Assembly (NCBI GenBank): GCA_910589275.1
Contig: CAJUTH010000058.1
Coordinates: forward strand, 1-14,557
Direction of reading: 5' to 3'
Source: an uncultured Dorea sp.
GTDB lineage: Bacteria; Bacillota; Clostridia; Lachnospirales; Lachnospiraceae
Length of the DNA: 14,557 bases
Part shown: positions 6,542-12,979 of the stretch, piece after piece
Position numbering within the stretch: position 1 is the stretch's first letter
Layout: each line of letters begins with the position of its first letter
Position numbers and translations under genes: made by a program
Notes under the pieces: generated by a model
Told to the model about the DNA's origin: nothing
Database searches by the model: none
Seen by the model: the letters and a program-made list of their open reading frames with translations, nothing else

Positions 6542-6765
6542 TTAACCTGCTATATCAAATCTCGTTGAAGCAATGCCATATATAGTTATCGTTCTTTCCG
6601 TATCTCTAACTTCGATAGAATAAGGCTTCCCGACATTCCCCGCATCCTCATTTTCATCATACTTCTTTATCCTCTCAAATGTCGAAAAGCTATGTATCGG
6701 GAATCCCACCGTTTCATGCCCGTCCGAAAATACAATAAGTGGAACATTACCGCTGCTTCTCTGGG
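6542..6765 (-). pseudogene. Truncated right-end ORF of the island, homologous to the left-element ORF
   Basis: From the repeat inward the minus strand encodes QRSSGNVPL, then IVFSDGHETVGFPIHSF, later KKYDENED and DTERTITIYG, ending FDIAG. This parallels the C-terminal part of the ORF at 257-439. Here the frame runs out of the repeat into DNA antisense to cotJC (an ATG at 6811-6809 adds a fortuitous MDDCADHFHMGQFLCA), so its natural N-terminus is missing. Joining the two ends of the island as a circle would restore a start, giving VLFEKISTQRSSGNVPL followed by this C-terminus, about 80 residues in all. The family is unrecognised. The ORF is probably intact only in the excised circular form. 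Confidence 0.6.
6740..6765 (+). repeat. Right copy of 26-bp direct repeat, candidate attachment site in cotJC
   Basis: The sequence is identical to 440-465. To its right the sequence continues immediately as the conserved GTEELAHMEM coding segment of cotJC, with the repeat's last two Gs forming the first two bases of the Gly codon (6764-6766). To its left is element sequence. This marks the right boundary of inserted DNA in the host gene. Confidence 0.8.
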
Positions 6766-7201
6766 CACAGAGGAATTGGCCCATATGGAAATGGTCTGCG
6801 CAATCGTCCATCAGCTAACCCGCGACTTGACGCCGGAAGAACTAAAGGCATCCGGATTCGACAAATACTATGTGGATCACACCCTTGCCCTCTGGCCGCA
6901 GGCGGCAGGCGGCGCACCCTGGACTGCTACCTATTTCCAATCCAAAGGCGATCCGATTACTGACCTGCACGAAGACCTAGCGGCAGAGCAGAAAGCAAGA
7001 ACCACCTACGACAATATCCTTCGTCTAGTAAACGAACCTGACGTAGCCGATCCGATCCGGTTCCTGCGCGAGCGGGAAATCGTACATTACCAAAGATTTG
7101 GAGAAAGTCTCAGGATCGTCCAAGACAGACTAGACAGCAAAAACTTTTATGCATTCAATCCGGAATTTGACGGAAAAAACTCTGGAAAATGCTGTAGTTA
7201 A
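6764..7201 (+). pseudogene. cotJC: 3' part of spore coat gene cotJC (Mn-catalase family), interrupted by insertion
   Basis: The 145 residues from GTEELAHMEM to the stop match the C-terminal two thirds of CotJC, a di-manganese-catalase-like spore coat protein. Recognisable ligand segments are EELAHME (Glu/His), HEDLAAEQKAR (Glu) and REREIVHYQRF (His). The N-terminal ~60 residues, including the first ligand Glu helix, are absent. Upstream of the Gly codon the frame reads WNITAASL from the att repeat, then element sequence; an ATG at 6692 keeps the frame open but encodes nothing CotJC-like and has no good ribosome site. The gene is convergent with glyA. If the elements integrated cleanly, the missing 5' part should lie left of this window, and excision would restore the gene. 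As it stands no functional catalase can be made. Confidence 0.85.
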
Positions 7202-7230
7202 TCCGAATTTTAATATATCCATGCACAATA

Positions 7231-7255
7231 GGGCGCCGGTCAAACGCCAGCGCCC
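7231..7255. terminator. Hairpin between convergent cotJC and glyA
   Basis: GGGCGC (7231-7236) pairs with GCGCCC (7250-7255), with extra inner GG/CC pairing around CAAAC. It sits midway between the cotJC stop on the plus strand and the glyA stop on the minus strand, as a shared bidirectional terminator would. T-runs on both sides are poor, so strength is uncertain. Confidence 0.6.
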
Positions 7256-7270
7256 CATTATATAAAACAT

Positions 7271-8506
7271 CTAAATCAAAGGATATTTTTTCGTAAGCTC
7301 CGCAACAATCAATTTTGCAGCCCCAACATTTTCCTCACTTTCTACAACCACAGCAATCGCTTCCGCTATTCTCTCCATATCCTCTTCCACCATTCCTCTG
7401 GATGTCACTGCCGGTGTACCAAGCCGGACCCCGCTGGTAACAAACGGAGATCTTGGATCATTCGGAACCGTGTTCTTATTACATGTAATGTACGCATCGT
7501 CCAAACGCTTCTCAAGCTCCTTACCCGTCAGCTCCCTGCCTCTCAAATCTACCAACATCAGATGATTATCCGTGCCGCCGGATACAATATCCACACCCCG
7601 GTCCATCAAACCCTTGCATAAGGCTTTCGCATTTTTTACAATCTGCTCCTGATACGCCTTAAATTCCGGCTGCAGCGCCTCCTTAAAGGACACGGCTTTT
7701 GCCGCGATCACATGCTCTAATGGACCTCCCTGTATTCCTGGAAATACAGCTTTATTAAAGTTGAACTTCTTTGCAGCCTCTTCATTACAGAGAATCAATC
7801 CTCCTCTCGGGCCCCGCAGAGTTTTATGGGTAGTAGTTGTCACAACATCCGCATAAGGAATCGGACTTGGGTGAATGCCTGCTGCAACAAGTCCTGCAAT
7901 ATGCGCAATATCCACCATCAGATATGCCCCTGCCTCATCTGCGATTTCCCGGAACCTCTTAAAATCGATGGTTCGTGCATAAGCGCTCGCACCTGCAAGA
8001 ATCATCTTCGGTTTCTCCGCCAATGCAATTTCACGTACCTTATCATAATCGATAAAACCTTCGTTATTTACGCCATATGACACAATATTAAAATATTTAC
8101 CCGAAATATTAACCGGTGAACCATGGCTTAAGTGCCCGCCATGATCCAGATTCATACTCAGAACCTTATCTCCCGGCTCCAACATAGCAAAAAACGCCGC
8201 CATGTTAGCCTGTGCTCCGGAATGCGGCTGTACATTGGCATAATCACAGCCAAACAGCTCCTTTGCCCGGTCAATCGCCAGATTCTCAACCACATCCACA
8301 CATTGGCATCCGCCATAATAACGTTTGCCGGGATATCCTTCGGCATACTTATTGGTCAGAGGGCTTCCCATTGCTGCCATAACAGCTTTGCTCACCCAAT
8401 TTTCAGAAGCAATCAGCTCAATATGCGAATTTTGTCTTTCCATTTCGCTCTGAATTGCCTCCGCGATCTCATTGTCAGCCTGCCTGATCTCATCAAATGC
8501 GTACAT
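7271..8506 (-). CDS. glyA: Serine hydroxymethyltransferase (411 aa)
   Basis: GlyA is a PLP enzyme that interconverts serine plus tetrahydrofolate with glycine plus 5,10-methylene-tetrahydrofolate, the main cytoplasmic source of one-carbon units. Full-length SHMT features are present: IELIASENW (about 29-37), the YAEGYPGKRYYGG substrate loop (about 54-66), HSGAQAN, VDIAHIAGLVAAG (about 198-210) and the PLP-lysine motif TTTTHKTLRGPRGG with K228. The family's usual length is 410-420. The ATG at 8506 has a purine-rich AAGGAGAAGAGGAAAG site upstream. It follows htrA by 36 bases with no promoter or terminator visible between, so co-transcription is likely. Nothing in the sequence is aberrant. It is the last host gene before the interrupted cotJC. 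Confidence 0.97.
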   Translation of the reverse strand: MYAFDEIRQADNEIAEAIQSEMERQNSHIELIASENWVSKAVMAAMGSPLTNKYAEGYPGKRYYGGCQCVDVVENLAIDRAKELFGCDYANVQPHSGAQANMAAFFAMLEPGDKVLSMNLDHGGHLSHGSPVNISGKYFNIVSYGVNNEGFIDYDKVREIALAEKPKMILAGASAYARTIDFKRFREIADEAGAYLMVDIAHIAGLVAAGIHPSPIPYADVVTTTTHKTLRGPRGGLILCNEEAAKKFNFNKAVFPGIQGGPLEHVIAAKAVSFKEALQPEFKAYQEQIVKNAKALCKGLMDRGVDIVSGGTDNHLMLVDLRGRELTGKELEKRLDDAYITCNKNTVPNDPRSPFVTSGVRLGTPAVTSRGMVEEDMERIAEAIAVVVESEENVGAAKLIVAELTKKYPLI

Positions 8507-8542
8507 ACTTTCCTCTTCTCCTTTTACTTTTTCACATTTTTC

Positions 8543-9847
8543 TCATGAACGCTTTCCAAGCGTCACTGTTACTGTCTGTTCCTTATATTCTCCGTTACTT
8601 GTTGGAACCTGTATCACAACTTCAACTTCCTCTCCTGCGCGGAAATATTTAAGCTGCTCCTGCAGAGTCGCCATACTATCAATCGTAATTCCATCGAACT
8701 TTGTAATAATGCTTCCTTTTGAAATTCCGGCCTTATCAGCTCCGCCCTTTCTTACAACCTCTGCAATATAAACTCCTGTCGGCATATTGTACATCTGAGC
8801 GCTGTCCGAAGTAACATCTACACCTTGGATTCCCAAATATCCCTGTTCCTTTTCTGGAACCTTTGACCGGGTCGTACGGTTCATCAACGTCTCAATCACT
8901 TCATTTGCATCAGAAATAGGAATTGCATAGCCCATTCCCTCTACCGCGTTTGCATTTACCTTAACCGTATTAATTCCTATCAGTTCCCCATTGGCATTCA
9001 AAAGCGCGCCGCCGCTGTTTCCGGGATTAATAGCCGCATCTGTCTGGATCAATTTGCTGTCAAAGCCTTCCATCTCCAGATCCCTGTTCAATGCAGATAC
9101 GATTCCTTTTGTCACAGACTGCCCGTACCCAAGAGCGTTTCCAATTGCAATCACCGGCTCGCCAACCTGAAGGCTGTTCGAATCTCCAAGGGTAATAATC
9201 TGAATCGCATTCATAGTTGAAGAATCAATGTCATCCAGCGGAACCGCTACGACCGCTAGATCCTTGGATGGATCCGTTCCCTTCAAACTGGCCTCGACAG
9301 CCGCATCGTCTACAAAAGATACCGTCAACGTCTGCGCGCCTTCTACCACATGGTTATTTGTCACAATCAACAGCTCCGATTCATTCTTTCCAATAATAAT
9401 TCCGGTTCCTCCGCTCTCACTTTCCCGCTGCTGTATCCCTCCGAAAAAGCTCTGAACCTCCTGCACACTCATATTGGTAATTGATACCATAGAAGGCATA
9501 TTCTTTTGAACAACTCCAGATACATCCGACAATACTGTACTAGACGATTGTTTTAATTCAATATTAGAGGAATCGGATATTCCCTTCTGCTCTTGAATAA
9601 TCTGCCGCCCGCCGGAATTTCCAGTCAACTTGCCCACAACAACATTGGTAGCTGAAAACGCAAGGCTGGCAGCTATGCCAAATATGATTGCCGCTCCAAC
9701 AAGCTTAACTCCTTTGGGCAGTTTCTTTCTTCTCTTCGGGGGCTGTCCGTCAGGTTCCCCCTGTCCGTATACATTTCTTGGCTGCGAATCAAAAATATTA
9801 TTTCTGTCATTTTCTCCCGGATTATAATAATTATATTGATTTTCCAT
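8543..9847 (-). CDS. htrA: Membrane-anchored HtrA/DegP-type serine protease with PDZ domain (434 aa)
   Basis: HtrA is an envelope quality-control protease. An N-terminal cytoplasmic tail of about 45 residues rich in Asn, Gln, Pro and Lys precedes one membrane anchor (VKLVGAAIIFGIAASLAF, about 46-65). The trypsin-like domain outside carries the full triad: His166 in TNNHVV, Asp196 in SKDLAVV and Ser278 in GNSGGAL. A C-terminal PDZ domain spans about 335-430 (YLGIQGV, KAGISKGSIITKFDG). This is the usual single-PDZ Firmicutes layout. I start at ATG 9847, which has AAAGGGG 8 bases upstream, rather than at the in-frame TTG two codons earlier. The 133 bases between it and glf show no recognisable promoter box, riboswitch or strong terminator. 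It is likely transcribed with glyA. Confidence 0.95.
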   Translation of the reverse strand: MENQYNYYNPGENDRNNIFDSQPRNVYGQGEPDGQPPKRRKKLPKGVKLVGAAIIFGIAASLAFSATNVVVGKLTGNSGGRQIIQEQKGISDSSNIELKQSSSTVLSDVSGVVQKNMPSMVSITNMSVQEVQSFFGGIQQRESESGGTGIIIGKNESELLIVTNNHVVEGAQTLTVSFVDDAAVEASLKGTDPSKDLAVVAVPLDDIDSSTMNAIQIITLGDSNSLQVGEPVIAIGNALGYGQSVTKGIVSALNRDLEMEGFDSKLIQTDAAINPGNSGGALLNANGELIGINTVKVNANAVEGMGYAIPISDANEVIETLMNRTTRSKVPEKEQGYLGIQGVDVTSDSAQMYNMPTGVYIAEVVRKGGADKAGISKGSIITKFDGITIDSMATLQEQLKYFRAGEEVEVVIQVPTSNGEYKEQTVTVTLGKRS

Positions 9848-9980
9848 TTTCAAAACCCCTTTCTATTATTGGAAGCCCCGATATACTGCTGTATTCAAAT
9901 CCACCGGAGACCTTCATATACCTTTCTTGTTTCTATGCTGTAGTCTAATAGAAAATTGTGTTGAAACTGTGATAAAACCG

Positions 9981-11078
9981 TCAAAAAATATTGAAAACCA
10001 AATCCAGCGCCGCCCGAATCACCTTATCCATATCATAATACTTATAAGCTCCCAGCCGGCCGCCAAAAATCACATTACTCTCACGAGCCGCAAGTTCTTG
10101 ATATTTTGCATACAGCTCGCTGTTTTTCTGATCGTTAACCGGATAATAAGGTTCGTCTCCCACTGTCCACTCAGAAGAAAACTCCTTGGAGATCACAGTC
10201 TTTTCCTGCCTGCCAAACTCAAAATGCTTATGCTCAATAATACGGGTATACGGAACCGCTTTATCTGTATAATTTACCACTGCATTTCCCTGGTAATTAT
10301 CACAGTCAAGCACCTCTGTCTCAAATCTTACGCTCCGATACTCCAGCGCCCCCAGCCGGTAACCATAATACTCATCAATCATTCCGGTATAAATGATCTT
10401 TTCTGCAAGAGACTCATATTTTGCCCTATCATTTAGAAAATCTACCCCTGTCCGGACTTCAATTCCCTCTAGAAGTTTTCTAACGATAGCCGTATATCCG
10501 CCGATAGGAATCCCCTGATACCTGTCATTGAAATAATTATTATCATACGTAAACCGCAACGGAAGCCTGCGGATGATAAATGCCGGAAGTTCCCTACAAT
10601 CCCTTCCCCATTGTTTCTCCGTATAACCCTTGATCAGCTTCTCATAGACGTCTCTTCCCACCAAAGACAGGGCCTGCTCTTCTAGATTCGAAGGTTCTTT
10701 AATAGCAAGGTCTTCAATTTGTTTCTCAATGATATCCTTTGCCTCCCGCGGCGTACGAATATTCCACATCTTACTGAAGGTATTCATGTTAAAAGGCAGA
10801 TTATACAGTTCATCCTTATAAACCGCCACCGGAGAATTGATGTAATTGTTAAATTCCGCAAACCTATTTACATAGTCCCAAACTGCCTGATCTGAGGTGT
10901 GGAAAATATGCGCCCCATATCTGTGTACCTGGATTCCCTCGATCTCTTCCGTATATACATTACCGCCAATATGAGGACGTCTGTCAATCACCAGACACCT
11001 TTTCCCGCGGCAGGCCGCCTCATGAGCAAATACAGCGCCAAACAGACCCGCGCCCACCACTAAATAGTCATACTTCAT
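9981..11078 (-). CDS. glf: UDP-galactopyranose mutase (365 aa)
   Basis: This FAD enzyme converts UDP-galactopyranose to UDP-galactofuranose for surface glycans. Features seen are the N-terminal Rossmann motif DYLVVGAGLFGAVFA, HIGGNVYTE, YGAHIFHT, the conserved GYTEKQWG, YFNDRYQGIPIGGY near the active site, and the C-terminal FGGRLGAYKYYDMD. Length is close to the well-studied ~367-residue enzymes. An upstream in-frame ATG at 11138 overlaps glmS and adds a non-homologous basic stretch. ATG 11078 has AGGAG at correct spacing and gives the canonical MKYDYLVVGAG start. The gene begins 10 bases after the glmS stop, so the two are very probably one operon supplying nucleotide-sugar precursors. No galactofuranosyltransferase gene is visible nearby, which is less usual. 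Confidence 0.95.
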   Translation of the reverse strand: MKYDYLVVGAGLFGAVFAHEAACRGKRCLVIDRRPHIGGNVYTEEIEGIQVHRYGAHIFHTSDQAVWDYVNRFAEFNNYINSPVAVYKDELYNLPFNMNTFSKMWNIRTPREAKDIIEKQIEDLAIKEPSNLEEQALSLVGRDVYEKLIKGYTEKQWGRDCRELPAFIIRRLPLRFTYDNNYFNDRYQGIPIGGYTAIVRKLLEGIEVRTGVDFLNDRAKYESLAEKIIYTGMIDEYYGYRLGALEYRSVRFETEVLDCDNYQGNAVVNYTDKAVPYTRIIEHKHFEFGRQEKTVISKEFSSEWTVGDEPYYPVNDQKNSELYAKYQELAARESNVIFGGRLGAYKYYDMDKVIRAALDLVFNIF

Positions 11079-11088
11079 TTTCATTCTC

Positions 11089-12915
11089 CTACTCAACCGT
11101 AACCGATTTCGCCAGATTCCTCGGCTTATCCACATCACAGCCCTTTCCTACGGCCACATAATAGCCAAATAGCTGCAGCGGAATGATCGCCAGTGAATTC
11201 GTAAAATATTTGTTTGTTTTTGGAATATATATAACATAATCCGCCGCCCGCTCCACTTCTGTGTTATCCACATTAGTCACGGCCATAACAAACGCTCCCC
11301 TAGTCTTAACCTCCACCATATTGCTGATCATTTTCTTATAAAGATTCTCCTGAGTCAATACTGCCGTTACCAGCGTCCCCTCCTCAATCAAGGAAATTGT
11401 TCCATGCTTTAACTCGCCCGCCGCATAAGCCTCGGAATGCACATAAGAAATCTCTTTCATCTTAAGAGAACCTTCCAGCGAAATTGCGTGGTCAATTCCC
11501 CGGCCAATAAAGAAAATATCCTTCGCCGCCAGATAACGGTTGGCAAATCTCTGGATCCGGTTCTTATTATTCAAAAGCATCTCTGCCTGTGCCGGTAATT
11601 TCTTCAGATCCTCGATCATTCCGGCAAGGCCGGCATCGTCAAGAAGCCCTCTTACATGCGCAAACTTCATTGCCAGCAGATACTGGGCAATGAGCTGCGC
11701 TGTATAAGCCTTCGTAGTAGCTACGGCAATCTCCGGTCCCGCCCATGTATACATCACATTATCCGCTTCGCGGGCAATGGAACTTCCTACCACATTTACA
11801 ATGCCAAGAACCCTGCCGCCTTTCTCTTTAGCCTCCCTAAGCGCCGCCAAGGAATCCGCCGTCTCACCGGACTGGCTGATCACCAGAAGAAGCGTACCCT
11901 CCTCAATAATCGGATCCCGGTATCGAAACTCTGATGCCAGATCCACCTCAACCGGGATTCTGGCCAAGCCTTCGTAGACATACTTAGCCGTCATGCCCAC
12001 ATGATAAGCAGAACCGCAGGCAACAATCATAATTTTCTTAATGTCCCTCATTTCTTCGTCGGACATTCCAAGCTCCTCAATTACAATCTGGCCGTCTTTA
12101 ATTCTCGGAGAAAATGTATCCAAAATTGCCTTCGGCTGCTCATACATTTCCTTCAGCATAAAGTGTTCGTATCCGCCCTTCTCCGCCGCATTTACATCCC
12201 ACTCAATATGAGTCGTCTCTTTCTCAATCGGCTCCTCGTCAATATTGTAAAACTCCATATTATCCTTTGTAAGCTTTACAATCTCCTCGTTTTGAATAAA
12301 TACCACATCTCTGGTATACTTCAAAACCGCCGGCACATCCGACGCAATAATACTCCCGTCCTTCGTATGCCCCACAATCAGCGGACTGTCCTTGCGGACC
12401 GCATACATCTTCTCAGGATGATCAGAAAAAATAAGGCCAAGGGCATAAGAACCTTCCATCCGGTGCATTACCTTCGTAATTGCCTCAAGAGGATCCCCCT
12501 TATAATAGTAATCCAAAAGATGCGCAATCACCTCTGTATCTGTCTCTGACACAAATTCATACTTCTTTTCTTCCAGACGCTTTTTTAACTTGAGATAATT
12601 CTCAATGATCCCGTTATGAACCACCACGATGCTTTCATCCTTATTAAAATGCGGATGCGCATTCGTATCTGAGGGCGCTCCATGGGTTGCCCACCGGGTA
12701 TGGCCAATCCCCATCATTCCCGGCATCAGCTCGCCGTCATGGGTCAATTCACTTAAAACCTTCAGCCTTCCCATCGCTTTTTTCATCTGCACCTGTCTGC
12801 CGTCATACACCGCGATTCCCGCTGAATCATACCCCCTGTATTCCAGCTTCGCAAGTCCCTCCAGCAAAATCGGCGCTGCTTGACTCTCACCTACATAACC
12901 AACAATTCCACACAT
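11089..12915 (-). CDS. glmS: Glutamine-fructose-6-phosphate aminotransferase, isomerising (608 aa)
   Basis: GlmS makes glucosamine-6-phosphate from fructose-6-phosphate and glutamine, the first committed step to UDP-GlcNAc, peptidoglycan and other amino-sugar polymers. The N-terminal class II glutaminase begins MCGIVGYVG with the nucleophile Cys2, followed by EYRGYDSAG, HTRWATHG and VVHNGIIENY. Two SIS isomerase domains follow: VACGSAYHVG and SQSGETADSLAAL, then GRGIDHAISLEGSLKMKEISY. It ends with the canonical KPRNLAKSVTVE. Length matches the family (~609). The start has AAAGGAG 7 bases upstream. Only 64 bases separate it from the upstream stop, and part of that is a terminator-like hairpin, so the glmS ribozyme known from many Firmicutes cannot fit here. 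glf follows 10 bases downstream. Confidence 0.98.
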   Translation of the reverse strand: MCGIVGYVGESQAAPILLEGLAKLEYRGYDSAGIAVYDGRQVQMKKAMGRLKVLSELTHDGELMPGMMGIGHTRWATHGAPSDTNAHPHFNKDESIVVVHNGIIENYLKLKKRLEEKKYEFVSETDTEVIAHLLDYYYKGDPLEAITKVMHRMEGSYALGLIFSDHPEKMYAVRKDSPLIVGHTKDGSIIASDVPAVLKYTRDVVFIQNEEIVKLTKDNMEFYNIDEEPIEKETTHIEWDVNAAEKGGYEHFMLKEMYEQPKAILDTFSPRIKDGQIVIEELGMSDEEMRDIKKIMIVACGSAYHVGMTAKYVYEGLARIPVEVDLASEFRYRDPIIEEGTLLLVISQSGETADSLAALREAKEKGGRVLGIVNVVGSSIAREADNVMYTWAGPEIAVATTKAYTAQLIAQYLLAMKFAHVRGLLDDAGLAGMIEDLKKLPAQAEMLLNNKNRIQRFANRYLAAKDIFFIGRGIDHAISLEGSLKMKEISYVHSEAYAAGELKHGTISLIEEGTLVTAVLTQENLYKKMISNMVEVKTRGAFVMAVTNVDNTEVERAADYVIYIPKTNKYFTNSLAIIPLQLFGYYVAVGKGCDVDKPRNLAKSVTVE

Positions 12916-12941
12916 AACGCTGCTCCTTTCATACTCCTGTT

Positions 12942-12973
12942 ATAAAATCGGGAGGACACTGCTGTATCCTCCC
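12942..12973 (-). terminator. Hairpin terminator or attenuator between cohesin-protein gene and glmS
   Basis: GGGAGGA (12950-12956) pairs perfectly with TCCTCCC (12967-12973). On the minus strand the stem is followed by GATTTTATAA, a short T-run. It starts 7 bases past the stop of the upstream gene and 34 bases before glmS. No separate glmS promoter is clear in the remaining space, so partial read-through is plausible. Confidence 0.6.
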
Positions 12974-12979
12974 TAGATA

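Larger units (their letters stand above)
440..6765. mobile_element. 6.3-kb defence island flanked by 26-bp direct repeats, no recombinase inside
   Basis: The segment is bounded by perfect 26-bp direct repeats offset by exactly 6300 bp. It is visibly more AT-rich than the glyA-htrA-glf-glmS backbone. Everything recognisable inside is one minus-strand defence operon, its control region, and a truncated terminal ORF. No integrase, transposase, relaxase or replication gene is present, so movement would need a recombinase in trans. This fits the concept of a cis-mobilisable element (CIME) accreted next to an ICE; that reading is inference. The right boundary interrupts cotJC and the left boundary abuts ICE-type sequence. 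Confidence 0.7.

Noticed and set aside
440..6765. Insertion sequence or composite transposon
   Set aside because: No transposase gene, terminal inverted repeats or short target duplication was seen. The ends are direct repeats in att-like context.
6542..6811. Minus-strand frame starting at ATG 6811 as a genuine 89-residue gene
   Set aside because: The first ~16 residues are antisense to cotJC. Only the part left of the repeat has a homologue in the window, so the start is fortuitous.
6692..7201. Plus-strand frame of 169 codons from ATG 6692, looking like a complete gene
   Set aside because: Only codons from 6764 on match CotJC. The N-terminal part is element sequence antisense to the right-end ORF, with no good ribosome site, so the gene is a truncated remnant.
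11079..11138. N-terminal extension of UDP-galactopyranose mutase (MMWISRGIWRNR...)
   Set aside because: It overlaps glmS and is not homologous to the family. ATG 11078 with AGGAG spacing gives the canonical N-terminus.
12916..12979. glmS ribozyme
   Set aside because: The gap is too short and is largely taken by an inverted repeat. No ribozyme-like extended structure can be placed without invading the upstream gene.
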